A stretch of 37,905 nucleotides of DNA, taken from Halonotius pteroides (GTDB taxonomy: Archaea > Halobacteriota > Halobacteria > Halobacteriales > Haloferacaceae). This document shows, one piece after another, positions 7,577 through 16,063 of the stretch. A program made the translations under genes and the position numbers. Position 1 is the first letter of the stretch. Every line of letters begins with the position of its first letter. Below the pieces are notes generated by a model. That model made no database searches and was not told where the DNA came from. It saw nothing but the letters and a program-made list of their open reading frames with translations. The stretch covers positions 1 to 37,905 of the forward strand of contig NZ_QMDW01000025.1 in NCBI RefSeq assembly GCF_003605635.1, in the 5' to 3' direction.

Positions 7577-10220
7577 AGTTTAGCTTTCTCCTGAAGTACG
7601 TTCGTGCGGTAATACCGATGGCATAGAACGTCAGGACGACCGAAAGGAGGATCGCCGCCGAGGCCCAGCCCATCTGTGGTGAGCCTGACACCCCAGCGGC
7701 GATCACGGCCCACACCTGCGTCGGCAGCGAGGCCGAGGCGGCGAGCAACTGATCGTTGATAATAAACGGGGGTTCGGCCACAAACTGGAATCCTTGCAGC
7801 ACGTTCACCGATTCGGTAGCGTTCAGCGTCGAGCCCAACACGAGGATCAGCGGCGCGGTTTCGCCGGCGATCCGGCCGATCCCGAGGATCCCGCCGGTGA
7901 TCACCCCTGGCATCGCTGCTGGCAGAACGACGCTTTTGATTGTTTCCCATTGGGAGACACCGAGGGCCGCACTCGCATCACGATACTCGTCGGGTACAGC
8001 CTTGATTGATTCTCGGCTAGTGATCAACACCAACGGCAACAACATAAATCCTAACACCAACATCCCGGCCAGCAGCGACTCATTCCCGCCGAGACGGGGG
8101 ATGATGAACGCGGCTCCAAACAGCCCGAAGACAATACTCGGCGTGCTCCACAGCGCGTTCGTGGCGATCTCGACAACCGCGGTGAACCGACCCTGTTCGG
8201 CGTACTCCGTGAGGAACACCGCCGCGCCGATCCCCAGCGGGACGGCAAACAGCGTCGCGCCGATCACAAGCCAGACGGTGCCGACGACGGCCGGCATAAT
8301 CCCACCGGGTTCCGCCCCAAGCGGGATATACGGCTGGAGGATCATCGGCCACGAGAGCGTCCCCTCGGTTGTCACCGACACGCCAAGCACCGTGAACCCG
8401 GAGCCGGTGGCGAGGACATGCAGACCAAGCAGGGCGATAAAGCCTGCCGCCCCGGTGAGCCCGAGGATCGTTTCCTCGCCGAGTAGCCGATCTTGGAGTG
8501 TTTCGGTTGTGGTACGCCGTGCGTACGCACTCACACCGGCTGCAAGCCCACACGCGAGGGTCGCGAACAGCGCGCCGACCGCGACGAGATCAACCCCGGC
8601 GATACCGGGTGTGTGCCCGGTGACTGGCTGGAGGAGGAGTGCCGCTGTCAACACGGCAAGCCCGCCGAAGACACCCAGCGTAAACAGTGGCGCGCTGGCC
8701 TGCGTTCGGTCGGCGATCGACCCGTTGGTGGTTGCGACGCCAGCAACAGGCAACGCGGCGAGGCCAACTGCGGCAAGCGTGCCGGCCGCGACAACGCCGA
8801 CGCCGACGACCGATCCCAGCGGAACGCCAGCTGGCGTTGGCCCGACAAGGAGGACGCCCCCGATGAGTGCGGCCATCCCTGCGACAGCGACCGGAACGAG
8901 CTGTCGGACTGACTCGGCGCGGGGGAACGCAGCACCGACGTTGCGAAGCGACCCGTAGTTTCTGAACAGCGCGATCCACATGACCGACGCCACGACCGCG
9001 AGAATCACCGCACCGACCTCCGGGTTCGGGGTGATCGTGATCGCGGTCTCTCTCGGGATAAGATTCCGATTTTGGAGGATCTGGTAGTTGAAGCCGTATT
9101 CGATCGGATTGCCGGTGATGAGCACGGTGGTGATCACCGCCGCCACCGCTCCGAGGGTCGCAAGCGGGGCGATCTGGGTCACCAGCCGAACCGTCCGGTT
9201 CCACTCGCCGCCGCCGACCCGGCTGCGAGCAAACTCCGTAGCAAGCGCCAACAGCGGCACCAGCAGTACCAACAGGGTGAGCGCGCTCGTCGTTAAACCG
9301 CGTGTCGCGTAGGTGGCCCCGCGCGTTAGGACAAACAACACAATCGACACCATCGTTACGACCATCAGCAGGGCGTTGAGATTGATGATCAGAAACGCGC
9401 CGTACTCTCGGCCCGGCGCGCCAAACCCGGCTCGGCATTTGGCCGCTGCCCACGCGGAGATGAGTGCCCCAAATGCGGCAAACAGCGGGATGACCACGCC
9501 GCCGGTAAACCCGCCGTCGAGCGTTTCTGGGTTCCACTGCCAGCCGACCCCGATGGCCGCCGTTGCCACGACGACGCCGAGGGTGCCAACCACGAGCCCG
9601 ACCGGGATCGTTGAGCCAAGATCCTCACGCGGGACGATGGTGAGCACCGCCAGCCCGACACCGACGACAATCGGAAACACCAGCCACGCGATCGAGTCAA
9701 AGCCGATTACCGTCCCGCCGAGGGCACCGCCGATCGCGGCCCCGATAACGGCGAAGGCCCCACCGGCGAGTAAGCCAGCACTGGCGTCGGGCTCGGTGTC
9801 GATAATATCCAGTCGTGAGCTGATGCCAGCCCCGCCGATAATGAGTGCTTGGCCGATGAGTACGAATCCAAGGAGGGTTGCCAACGTGACCGTTGTCAGA
9901 TAGGCCACCGCTGTCAGGCCCCCGGTCGCGACGAGCAATCCGCCGGCGACGCCGCGGACGCGCTGTGAGGTGACTGAGACAACGTTTGCCCACGACGCGC
10001 CGGCTGTCAGACCGACGCCACCACTCACGGCCACAAAGAGTGTCAGAAAGTAGTTGCCGAGTGTCGCCCCGGCTGTGCCCAACGGGACGAGCTCGACGAG
10101 TGCCAGCAGGGTTGTCGCGAAGGCAACGATGCTGAGTGCGATCGCCCCGTCGACAAGGCGGTCGTAGCTGGTCGAGCCCTCGGTGACCAGTGCGGTGTCG
10201 TGTGCGTATGCCTCGCTCAT
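7569..10220 (-). CDS. pstA: Phosphate ABC transporter permease PstA with a very long N-terminal membrane extension
   Basis: An 883-residue protein. The last roughly 300 residues are a normal PstA permease: periplasmic-side motif [13 protein letters not shown], the EAA loop [37 protein letters not shown] (given here only as landmark), then [11 protein letters not shown] and a C-terminal FRRKLNYE. The first roughly 560 residues are an extra membrane domain with well over ten hydrophobic segments and no recognisable catalytic motif; bacterial PstA is about 280-300 residues. Its start overlaps the pstC stop in an ATGA. With PstC it forms the phosphate channel. The role of the extension is unknown. 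Confidence 0.93.
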   Translation of the reverse strand: MSEAYAHDTALVTEGSTSYDRLVDGAIALSIVAFATTLLALVELVPLGTAGATLGNYFLTLFVAVSGGVGLTAGASWANVVSVTSQRVRGVAGGLLVATGGLTAVAYLTTVTLATLLGFVLIGQALIIGGAGISSRLDIIDTEPDASAGLLAGGAFAVIGAAIGGALGGTVIGFDSIAWLVFPIVVGVGLAVLTIVPREDLGSTIPVGLVVGTLGVVVATAAIGVGWQWNPETLDGGFTGGVVIPLFAAFGALISAWAAAKCRAGFGAPGREYGAFLIINLNALLMVVTMVSIVLFVLTRGATYATRGLTTSALTLLVLLVPLLALATEFARSRVGGGEWNRTVRLVTQIAPLATLGAVAAVITTVLITGNPIEYGFNYQILQNRNLIPRETAITITPNPEVGAVILAVVASVMWIALFRNYGSLRNVGAAFPRAESVRQLVPVAVAGMAALIGGVLLVGPTPAGVPLGSVVGVGVVAAGTLAAVGLAALPVAGVATTNGSIADRTQASAPLFTLGVFGGLAVLTAALLLQPVTGHTPGIAGVDLVAVGALFATLACGLAAGVSAYARRTTTETLQDRLLGEETILGLTGAAGFIALLGLHVLATGSGFTVLGVSVTTEGTLSWPMILQPYIPLGAEPGGIMPAVVGTVWLVIGATLFAVPLGIGAAVFLTEYAEQGRFTAVVEIATNALWSTPSIVFGLFGAAFIIPRLGGNESLLAGMLVLGFMLLPLVLITSRESIKAVPDEYRDASAALGVSQWETIKSVVLPAAMPGVITGGILGIGRIAGETAPLILVLGSTLNATESVNVLQGFQFVAEPPFIINDQLLAASASLPTQVWAVIAAGVSGSPQMGWASAAILLSVVLTFYAIGITARTYFRRKLNYE

Positions 10221-11338
10221 GATTGCCCTTTGAGTTTCTGTTTCATCTGTCGTTCAATATACTGTGAGACGATGCTCATCCCGGCGACGATCACGAACAG
10301 CATCACGCCAGCGACGAACAAGACATCGAGTGTGCTCTCGGAGGCACTGCCGTAGTTGACCGCGATCAGACTCGTCAGCGTCGCGCTCGCATCGAAGACA
10401 TCGAACAACGGGTCCGCAAAACCGACCCCGGCGGCCATGATCGCCGCGACCGCCATCGTCTCACCGATCGCCCGGCCCAAGCCAAGAATGACCGCCGCAG
10501 AGATGCCCGAAAACGCCGCGGGGATCGAGATGCTCTTCATCTTTTGCCATTCGGTCGCGCCCATCGCAACCGCCCCATCACCCATGGCATCCGGCACCGA
10601 TGAAAGGGCATCCTCGCCGACCGAAACGATCGTCGGCAACGCCATAATCCCGACGACGATGCCGGCGATCAGGAAGCTCGCGCCGTCGTCGAGAAACGAC
10701 CCCTGAATAAAGCTGTTGAGCACCGCAAACCCGATGAAGCCGTAGACGATCGAGGGGATCCCGGCCAACACCTCAACGCCGGGTTTGATGATCTCTCTGA
10801 GCCGATCGTCGGCAACCTCAGCGATAAACAGCGCGCCAAAGAGCCCAAGCGGGATGGCGACCGCGCCGGCGATGAACGTGACGATCACCGTCGCCCATAT
10901 CGCGGGGATCAGCGAGTAGGCACCGCTGAGTGGGTTCCAGAACGTCTCAGCCGTCGGGAGCACGGCTTCGAGCCAGAAGAACCAGCGTGGTTCACCACTC
11001 TCAGCGGGGAGAAGTAGTAGGCCGCTTCCGTGCTCAGTGAACGCCGGCAGCGCGCTTACGAACAAGAAAACGGTGATAAGAAACACGGTGAGAACGGTCA
11101 GGACGGTCGCAAGCAGTGTCAGCAAGCGTGCGATCGCGCCTTGGTATGTGACCCACCCGATCGTGGTGATGATAACGAAGCCGGCTAACGCGGGGAGGGC
11201 AGCGGCTGGTGCAAACAGGAACGCACCGATCGTCGCCAGCAACATGCCTGCCGACGCACCAACCGCGAGCCGTGATCCTTCAGCTTCATCGGTTCCAAAC
11301 AGTGTGTGTTGTACGTCAACCCAAACTTGGTGTAACAT
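10217..11338 (-). CDS. pstC: Phosphate ABC transporter permease PstC
   Basis: A 373-residue permease with about eight hydrophobic segments. PstC landmarks are LAGIPSIVYGFIGFAVL, the EAA loop around VPDAMGDGAVAMGATEWQKM followed by IPAAFSGISAAVILGLGRAIGETMAV. Two or three additional N-terminal helices (residues 25-100) precede the canonical domain. It pairs with PstA to form the transmembrane pathway of the high-affinity phosphate importer. The gene begins 84 bases after pstS, where the RNA carries an A/T-rich stretch that may set a lower expression level than pstS, and overlaps pstA by 4 bases. Confidence 0.96.
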   Translation of the reverse strand: MLHQVWVDVQHTLFGTDEAEGSRLAVGASAGMLLATIGAFLFAPAAALPALAGFVIITTIGWVTYQGAIARLLTLLATVLTVLTVFLITVFLFVSALPAFTEHGSGLLLLPAESGEPRWFFWLEAVLPTAETFWNPLSGAYSLIPAIWATVIVTFIAGAVAIPLGLFGALFIAEVADDRLREIIKPGVEVLAGIPSIVYGFIGFAVLNSFIQGSFLDDGASFLIAGIVVGIMALPTIVSVGEDALSSVPDAMGDGAVAMGATEWQKMKSISIPAAFSGISAAVILGLGRAIGETMAVAAIMAAGVGFADPLFDVFDASATLTSLIAVNYGSASESTLDVLFVAGVMLFVIVAGMSIVSQYIERQMKQKLKGQS

Positions 11339-11422
11339 GCGGTTGGTAACGGAATAAACGGGTGTGGGGTGGTTTTTCCTTTTCGATTGTCTGAGGCGAA
11401 TCGACGCTTCGAGGTGGGGGAT

Positions 11423-12553
11423 TTATACCGGCGTCTGCTCCGGCAGCTTGTTGCGCTCTTCCTCACGCCGCGATTCGCTGAGTCGGAAGTAGTTGTTCGG
11501 CGCGACGAAGGTATCCTGCCCGAAGTCAGAGAGGATCATGTTGAGGACGGCAGCCTCTTTTTTCGAGGTGCCTTCCCATGTGTACATGTGGAGGTCGCGC
11601 GACAGTGGGTACTCGGTGGCATCCAGACCGTTTTCCGACGCCTGATACTCATAGGTCGTCCCTTGCCACTCTAAGGCGACCGGTGCAAGCCCGTCGGTGT
11701 CGATAAACGCCAACGCAAGGTAGCTGATCGCGTTGTCGGCTTCGGCGATCGCCGAGGCGAGGCGTTGGTTTTGGCCGTAGCGGTTGGCGACGGAGGTGTC
11801 CTCCTCGGGGTTGCCGAAGACGTTCGAGACGAAGGAGGTTCGGGTACCGGAGCCTTTCACGCGAGCGAGCACCTGTACCTCACGATCTGGAAGGTCGCTG
11901 TTGATCTCCTGCCAGTTGCTAATCTCGCCTTTGTAGAGATCCTTGAGCTGATCGCCGGTGATCTGTTCGAGCCCGGCGTCGGCGATCTCTTGGGAGACAA
12001 CAAGCGGCTGGCCGTCGACACCGACAACGTGGTCGGCGAAGCTCTCGTATGAGTCTCGATCCGGGAGCTCGTCCTCAACGTTGCCTGAGGAGTTGCCGAT
12101 GTCGTTTTTCCCGTCTCGAACCTTCTCGACACCGGTTCCGGAGTGTGAGAGGCCAACGGTAAACTGGAACGGGGAATCACCGTCGTCGCCCGCTTCGAAC
12201 CCATAGAGGCCAGCCCAGTAGTCAGCGAGGTTTTTGTCGGTGTCAATGTCGTACTCGCCGTGTGGCCAGTATTCAGAATCGGATGCTGGCCGGTTGGCGT
12301 TCCAGTAGGAGGCGGCCGAGTTGGCGATCGGGTACACCGTCGAGGAGCCACCGGATTCGAGTGGACTCGTTGCCGCGCTTTCGCTGCCGCCATCGCCGCT
12401 TTCGGTGTCGCCACCGCTTTCATCGCCGCCGCTACTGTCGCTGCTTGTACTGCTGGAACAGCCGGCAACAGCAACTGTCCCGGCACCAGCGATCCCCGCG
12501 AGTGTTGCTCTCCGTGTGATTCGCCGTTTTTCTCCCGTCTGGTCAGATGCCAT
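11423..12553 (-). CDS. pstS: Phosphate-binding lipoprotein PstS
   Basis: A 376-residue secreted solute-binding protein. The N-terminus has a twin-arginine signal with a lipobox (RRITRRATLAGIAGAGTVAVAGC), followed by a Ser/Gly/Asp linker, as in haloarchaeal Tat lipoproteins anchored outside the cell. Phosphate-binding landmarks of the PstS family are GSSTVYPIANSAA, GLSHSGTGVEKVRDGKNDIGNSS (in pieces) and ARVKGSGTRTSF. The ATG at 12553 is preferred over an upstream TTG because a TATA-like element sits at the right distance. It is the first gene of pstSCAB-phoU-phoU. Confidence 0.96.
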   Translation of the reverse strand: MASDQTGEKRRITRRATLAGIAGAGTVAVAGCSSSTSSDSSGGDESGGDTESGDGGSESAATSPLESGGSSTVYPIANSAASYWNANRPASDSEYWPHGEYDIDTDKNLADYWAGLYGFEAGDDGDSPFQFTVGLSHSGTGVEKVRDGKNDIGNSSGNVEDELPDRDSYESFADHVVGVDGQPLVVSQEIADAGLEQITGDQLKDLYKGEISNWQEINSDLPDREVQVLARVKGSGTRTSFVSNVFGNPEEDTSVANRYGQNQRLASAIAEADNAISYLALAFIDTDGLAPVALEWQGTTYEYQASENGLDATEYPLSRDLHMYTWEGTSKKEAAVLNMILSDFGQDTFVAPNNYFRLSESRREEERNKLPEQTPV

Positions 12554-12575
12554 CACATATCCGTGGTGCAACCGA

Positions 12576-12585
12576 CAATAAAAAG
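12576..12585 (-). promoter_or_regulatory. TATA box of pstS
   Basis: CTTTTTATTG on the minus strand, centred about 27 bases before the ATG at 12553. The palindrome ATAGATCTAT lies directly upstream, where an activator or repressor would touch the preinitiation complex. Confidence 0.5.
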
Positions 12586-12944
12586 CGTGCTAATAGATCT
12601 ATGCATTACTACTGTTTGGTATATAGTATATATACTTGTTCGCGTCCTACATATACGCACCCCCAATATCGGGTGTCAGCGGCAGGCTATCAACTAACTG
12701 TTGTTTATTTTACGTCAGTTTATCCCAAAATATAGCCGTTATATGCACTATTTTCATTACATACTGGAGATACCACTCGCGTGGCGCAGATATACTGGTT
12801 GCTTGATAGAAGTATATAATATATGTGTGTGGCTGTTTATCACTTGTATATATTACGTGTTGCAGAGACTATATCGGTGGTAACTGTGGTAGCAACGGTG
12901 ATTTCCGGGGTACGTTGTGTGACAGAGATATAAATATATGAATG

Positions 12945-12954
12945 GATTTATTAG
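12945..12954 (+). promoter_or_regulatory. TATA box of the AbrB-PhoU gene
   Basis: GATTTATTAG lies 21-30 bases before the ATG at 12975 and 27-36 before the ATG at 12981. A second AT-rich run, TATAAATATA, lies about 15 bases further upstream. Confidence 0.45.
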
Positions 12955-12980
12955 CCAGTTCTACACACCATGACATGAAT

Positions 12981-13979
12981 ATGGAGACGCGGAAAGTGCA
13001 GGTGACCGGCGGCTCGACATACACCGTCTCGATCCCAAAAACGTGGGCGAACGACAACGACGTGAGCGCGGGCAGCACCGTCGAGTTCTATCCCGAGGGT
13101 GACTCGCTGTTCATGACGCCGGTAGGTGGTGACGACCAAACAGAGGGAACATTGGACATCACTAATCTTGAAGACACCCAGTTGGTTCGGGCGGTGATGA
13201 CGATGTACGTCAGCGGCTTCGACGTGATCGTTCTCGAAAGCGGTCGGATCACCAACGACCAACGTGGACTGATCCGCGAGGCAACCCAGAGCCTCGTCGG
13301 CCTTGAGGTGTTAGAGGAGACGAAAGACGAGATCGTTATCCGCGATCTGCTTGACTCCTCGGAGCTATCGATCCACAACGCCGTCACCCGGATGCGGCTG
13401 ATCGCCGCCTCGATGCTGGAAGACGCGCTGCTCGCGCTCCGCGATCTTGATCGCGATCTCGCTCACGACGTGATCCAGCGCGACGACGACGTTGATCGCC
13501 TCTGGATGGTCGTCTCCCGCATCTTCCGGGCGACGCTCCGAACCCCCAAAGCCAGCGAGGAACTTGGCCTGCCGCGGGAGGTCTGTTTCGACTACCACTC
13601 AAGCGCCCGCCAACTCGAACGCATCGGCGACCACGCAACGAAGATCGCCCACCTCACCTTGGAGATCGACCAGGAGGTTCCCGAGGATGTCCTCGTTGCC
13701 ATCGAGGGGCTCCACGAGGAGGTTGTCTCGGTGATCGACGGCGGCATGGACGCGTTGTTTACCGACGACAGCGAGGAGGCGACCCGGCTGGCCAACGACG
13801 TGCGCGAGCAGGTGCGTGAGATCGACCAGACGGCCCGCGGGATCGACGAGTTGCTGCGGGAGCTTGATCCTGCCCACGCCCAGCTGGTCGGGCTCATCGT
13901 TGATTCGGTCTCCCGAACCGCCGACTACGGCGGCAACATCGCCGAAACCGCCCTCCAGAAGGCCGCCCCGTCGCCGTAA
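12981..13979 (+). CDS. AbrB-domain/PhoU-domain fusion regulator
   Basis: A 332-residue two-part protein. Residues 1-50 (METRKVQVTGGSTYTVSIPKTWA...) form a SpoVT/AbrB swapped-hairpin DNA-binding domain. The remainder is helical and contains PhoU signatures, notably ARQLERIGDHATKIAHLTLEID and a C-terminal RTADYGGNIAETAL. This architecture is common in archaea, and such proteins are thought to link phosphate status directly to DNA binding. It is divergent from pstS across a shared AT-rich region and is the best local candidate for controlling the pst operon. An ATG two codons upstream (12975) is equally possible. Confidence 0.9.
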   Translation: METRKVQVTGGSTYTVSIPKTWANDNDVSAGSTVEFYPEGDSLFMTPVGGDDQTEGTLDITNLEDTQLVRAVMTMYVSGFDVIVLESGRITNDQRGLIREATQSLVGLEVLEETKDEIVIRDLLDSSELSIHNAVTRMRLIAASMLEDALLALRDLDRDLAHDVIQRDDDVDRLWMVVSRIFRATLRTPKASEELGLPREVCFDYHSSARQLERIGDHATKIAHLTLEIDQEVPEDVLVAIEGLHEEVVSVIDGGMDALFTDDSEEATRLANDVREQVREIDQTARGIDELLRELDPAHAQLVGLIVDSVSRTADYGGNIAETALQKAAPSP

Positions 13980-13989
13980 CTACTGATTG

Positions 13990-14007
13990 CTATATAGCTC
14001 ACATACG
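13990..14007 (+). promoter_or_regulatory. Diverged copy of the CTATAGAG palindromic element, upstream of the ArsC-like gene
   Basis: CTATATAGCTCACATACG begins 51 bases before the ATG at 14041. A TATA-like CTTCATAC starts 21 bases after the element's first base. The copy before the 86-residue gene has matching geometry (52 bases to its ATG, TATA-like box after 21). The right half is weak, so membership in the motif family is tentative. Confidence 0.35.
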
Positions 14008-14040
14008 AATCTTCATACCAGTTGGCTCCGATACGCTGGT

Positions 14041-14475
14041 ATGTCTGAAACCGCCGCCGAGACATTGCAGTTCGGGTTTGTCTGTGTCCAAAACGCCGGC
14101 CGCAGTCAGATGTCAACCGCCTTCGCCGAGCGCGAAGTCGAGCGCCGTGGCCTCGATGACCGCATCGAGATCGTCACCGGTGGCACCCACCCGGCTGACC
14201 ATGTCCACGAGGAGGTCGTCACCGTGATGGACGAAGTTGGAATCGATCTTTCCGATCGGACGCCGCAAGCGGTTTCGACCGAGACACTGAATGCGTGTGA
14301 TGTTGTCGCCACAATGGGTTGTTCGACGCTCGAACTCGATGCCGACAGCGTCGAGGTGCGCGACTGGGCGCTTGACGACCCCGACGGGCAGGATCTCGAT
14401 ACTGTTCGGGAGATCCGCGACGACATCAAGAGGCGAGTAACCGCGCTGTTCGATGCGTTTGTCGGCGACGCGTAG
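14041..14475 (+). CDS. Low-molecular-weight phosphatase / arsenate reductase-like protein
   Basis: A 144-residue protein of the LMW-PTP/ArsC family. The phosphate-binding loop CX5RS is C15-V-Q-N-A-G-R21-S, followed by QMSTAF as in thioredoxin-coupled arsenate reductases (CxHNSGRSQMAEAF type). The acid loop is DWALDDPDG near 108-116. Two further cysteines, C86 and C94, might complete a redox relay, though their spacing differs from classical ArsC. It could reduce arsenate or dephosphorylate protein tyrosine. Its place beside the phosphate transporter favours arsenate handling or phosphate signalling, since arsenate enters through Pst. An 18-residue upstream extension is possible but unlike the family. 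Confidence 0.8.
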   Translation: MSETAAETLQFGFVCVQNAGRSQMSTAFAEREVERRGLDDRIEIVTGGTHPADHVHEEVVTVMDEVGIDLSDRTPQAVSTETLNACDVVATMGCSTLELDADSVEVRDWALDDPDGQDLDTVREIRDDIKRRVTALFDAFVGDA

Positions 14476-14481
14476 CGACGA

Positions 14482-15552
14482 TCAGTCGGCGTCGTCGGGC
14501 GGCGATTTTGGTGGGAGATAAAAGTACACCGAGTTGCCACTCTCGTTGGCTGGCTCAATCCGCAACTCGCCGCCAAGGGATTCCAGACACCATTTCATGA
14601 CGAACAGCCCACAGCCGGAGCCATGGCGGGTTGGCGTCGTTTCCTGGTGGTCGTCCAGCGCGTCGAGCTCCATCGGCGGGATCGGTGGCCCTTCGTCGTC
14701 GATCCGGATCTCAACCCGGCCGGTGTTGGGTGACGCATCGATCTCGACGGTGACCGTTGGCGCCTCACAGCCGGCATGTGCGACGGCATTCTCTACGGCG
14801 TGACGAAGCGCGTGATCAAAGCTCTCGTTGATATCGACCCACAGCGGCGTTGTTTCGGTCACATCAATGTTTGCCGCGGGATAGGCCGCCTGAACCTCAG
14901 CGGTGACATCGCGTACTGCCGCTCCTACCGATCGTCGTGTTCTGGCGGCGGCATCGCTCGTAATCGTCGCCTCGATCTGTTTCATCGATTCGGTGACCCG
15001 AGAGAGGGTTCGGGCTGCGGTGCTGATCTTGTCGGCACAGGTCGCCGCCGGCGTTGTCGCCGCCGGATCGGTCAGTTCGTCGGCAAAGCCGGCGATCACG
15101 CTGATCTCGTTGCGGAGATTGTGCCGAAACACACGCTGCAGCAAACTGATCCGCCGGTCGTTGTGTTTGTGGTCGGTGATATCGCTCACCTCCGCAAGGA
15201 CGTACTGCTGATCGTTCTGTGGATGTGCGGTGAGGGTCATCTCGACCCACCGAAGCTGTCCGGTCTTCCGTTTGATCCGCCATTCAAACGTCTGTGGTGA
15301 GCCGTTTGCGGCCGACCGGATCCGACGCACAACACCGTACCGGCTCTCACCGTATGTGTTAGCACTCAGCGCGTTGAGTTTCAGCTCTTGGAGTTCAGCC
15401 GTTGGATACCCATACAACTCCGTTGCCCGTTCGTTGGCGTCGACGATCCGGCCCGTGTTTGGGTCGTGTAATGCGACTGCACTCCGAAGATCGTTGAACG
15501 CTGACGGGAGCTGTGGCGTCGAGCTGTCAACCGGGGAACACCCCTTAGACAT
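14482..15552 (-). CDS. PAS-domain sensor histidine kinase
   Basis: A 356-residue soluble kinase. A PAS domain with PAC tail occupies about 15-128 (VALHDPNTGRIVDANERATELYGY and ending EVSDITDHKHND). The phosphoacceptor helix has H144 in FRHNLRNEI, the haloarchaeal form of the H-box. The ATPase domain follows, with an N-box at HAVENAVAHA, a G1 box at DDEGPPIPP and a G2 box at GSGCGLFVMK. No membrane segment is present, so the signal is cytoplasmic. No response regulator lies nearby. A palindromic element shared with phosphate-related neighbours precedes its TATA-like box, so it may answer to phosphate or energy state. Confidence 0.92.
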   Translation of the reverse strand: MSKGCSPVDSSTPQLPSAFNDLRSAVALHDPNTGRIVDANERATELYGYPTAELQELKLNALSANTYGESRYGVVRRIRSAANGSPQTFEWRIKRKTGQLRWVEMTLTAHPQNDQQYVLAEVSDITDHKHNDRRISLLQRVFRHNLRNEISVIAGFADELTDPAATTPAATCADKISTAARTLSRVTESMKQIEATITSDAAARTRRSVGAAVRDVTAEVQAAYPAANIDVTETTPLWVDINESFDHALRHAVENAVAHAGCEAPTVTVEIDASPNTGRVEIRIDDEGPPIPPMELDALDDHQETTPTRHGSGCGLFVMKWCLESLGGELRIEPANESGNSVYFYLPPKSPPDDAD

Positions 15553-15578
15553 GGCAGTGTACTATACACGACGCTGGC

Positions 15579-15586
15579 GCATAAGC
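15579..15586 (-). promoter_or_regulatory. TATA-like box of the PAS kinase gene
   Basis: GCTTATGC on the minus strand, 27-34 bases before the ATG at 15552. It begins 31 bases after the first base of the upstream palindromic element, the same spacing seen at the phosphoesterase gene. Confidence 0.45.
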
Positions 15587-15598
15587 GTAAGTATGGGG

Positions 15599-15617
15599 CC
15601 TATTGAGGCCTCTATAG
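15599..15617 (-). promoter_or_regulatory. CTATAGAG palindromic element upstream of the PAS kinase
   Basis: CTATAGAGGCCTCAATAGG on the minus strand. Its first 18 bases are a palindrome with a single mismatched pair (CTATAGAGG against CCTCAATAG). It lies 47-65 bases before the kinase ATG, upstream of the TATA-like box, as expected for a protein-binding operator. Related copies occur before three or four other genes in this block. Confidence 0.55.
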
Positions 15618-15739
15618 CCATGGTCGCCCAGGTGTGGCCGATACTCCGAATCAAGCGTCCAGAATGCTCTGCAGTATGTCACCAATAAGTGTGGGGCCGT
15701 CGTCGTATCAATGACAGCGCGGTTTGCGGCAATACACTC

Positions 15740-16000
15740 TCAGAGCGGCTCGGCCGGTGGCTCCGCTGCTCTGACAGCGACCGCCCGCCATGTGTTGCCG
15801 CGCCCAGGGGCCTGCCGAAGCGAGACGGCGGTTTCCTCGCCGACGGTCAATGCGGCGAGCTGCCGGGCGACACACCGGTTGGTGGCACCGACGACCTGGT
15901 AGGTTTTGCCACGCGAGGACTGCAGCGTCATCGCCCCGTATGCGTTGTACTCGGCGACAACCGTACACTGCTCGTGCCGCTCGGCGATCTGTGCGCTCAT
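15740..16000 (-). CDS. Small conserved haloarchaeal protein of unknown function
   Basis: An 86-residue protein, predicted mainly beta (EQCTVVAEYNAYGAMTLQSSRGKTYQVVGATNRCVARQLAALTVGEETAVSLRQAPGRGNTWRAVAVRAAEP, given in part). It resembles small single-domain haloarchaeal proteins with an alternating hydrophobic/polar pattern and a GNxWRAV motif near the end. No catalytic motif is evident. It has its own promoter with a TATA-like GTTTTACAC, and one of the best copies of the shared palindrome directly upstream. It sits between the PAS kinase and ppk1, so a role linked to phosphate or polyphosphate is possible but not shown. Confidence 0.65.
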   Translation of the reverse strand: MSAQIAERHEQCTVVAEYNAYGAMTLQSSRGKTYQVVGATNRCVARQLAALTVGEETAVSLRQAPGRGNTWRAVAVRAAEPPAEPL

Positions 16001-16023
16001 ACACCAGTCATTGCTGGACGACT

Positions 16024-16032
16024 GTGTAAAAC
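16024..16032 (-). promoter_or_regulatory. TATA-like box of the 86-residue protein gene
   Basis: GTTTTACAC on the minus strand, 24-32 bases before the ATG at 16000 and a few bases downstream of the palindromic element. Confidence 0.5.
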
Positions 16033-16035
16033 CGA

Positions 16036-16052
16036 CTATGAGGGCTCTATAG
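16036..16052 (-). promoter_or_regulatory. CTATAGAG palindromic element upstream of the 86-residue protein gene
   Basis: CTATAGAGCCCTCATAG on the minus strand, an imperfect palindrome one base shorter than the copy before the PAS kinase. It abuts the TATA-like box, starting 52 bases before the ATG. Confidence 0.55.
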
Positions 16053-16063
16053 GTCTCTCCGAA

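Larger units (their letters stand above)
12554..12974. promoter_or_regulatory. AT-rich divergent control region between pstS and the AbrB-PhoU gene
   Basis: About 420 bases without a credible gene and much richer in A/T than the flanks. Visible elements are a TATA-like CTTTTTATTG for pstS (12576-12585, minus strand), a perfect palindrome ATAGATCTAT (12593-12602) directly upstream of it, a second perfect palindrome GTATATATAC (12626-12635), several further TATA-rich runs up to 12880, and a TATA-like GATTTATTAG (12945-12954) before the divergent gene. Small open frames here are low-complexity and not believed. This is probably the phosphate-responsive promoter region for both transcripts. Confidence 0.6.

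Noticed and set aside
7756-8958. 400-codon plus-strand frame
   Set aside because: Antisense to pstA, low-complexity Pro/Thr/Ala composition and no recognisable domain.
12601-12883. Short Tyr/Ile-rich frames between pstS and the AbrB-PhoU gene
   Set aside because: Low-complexity translation of an AT-rich promoter region, with no start context.
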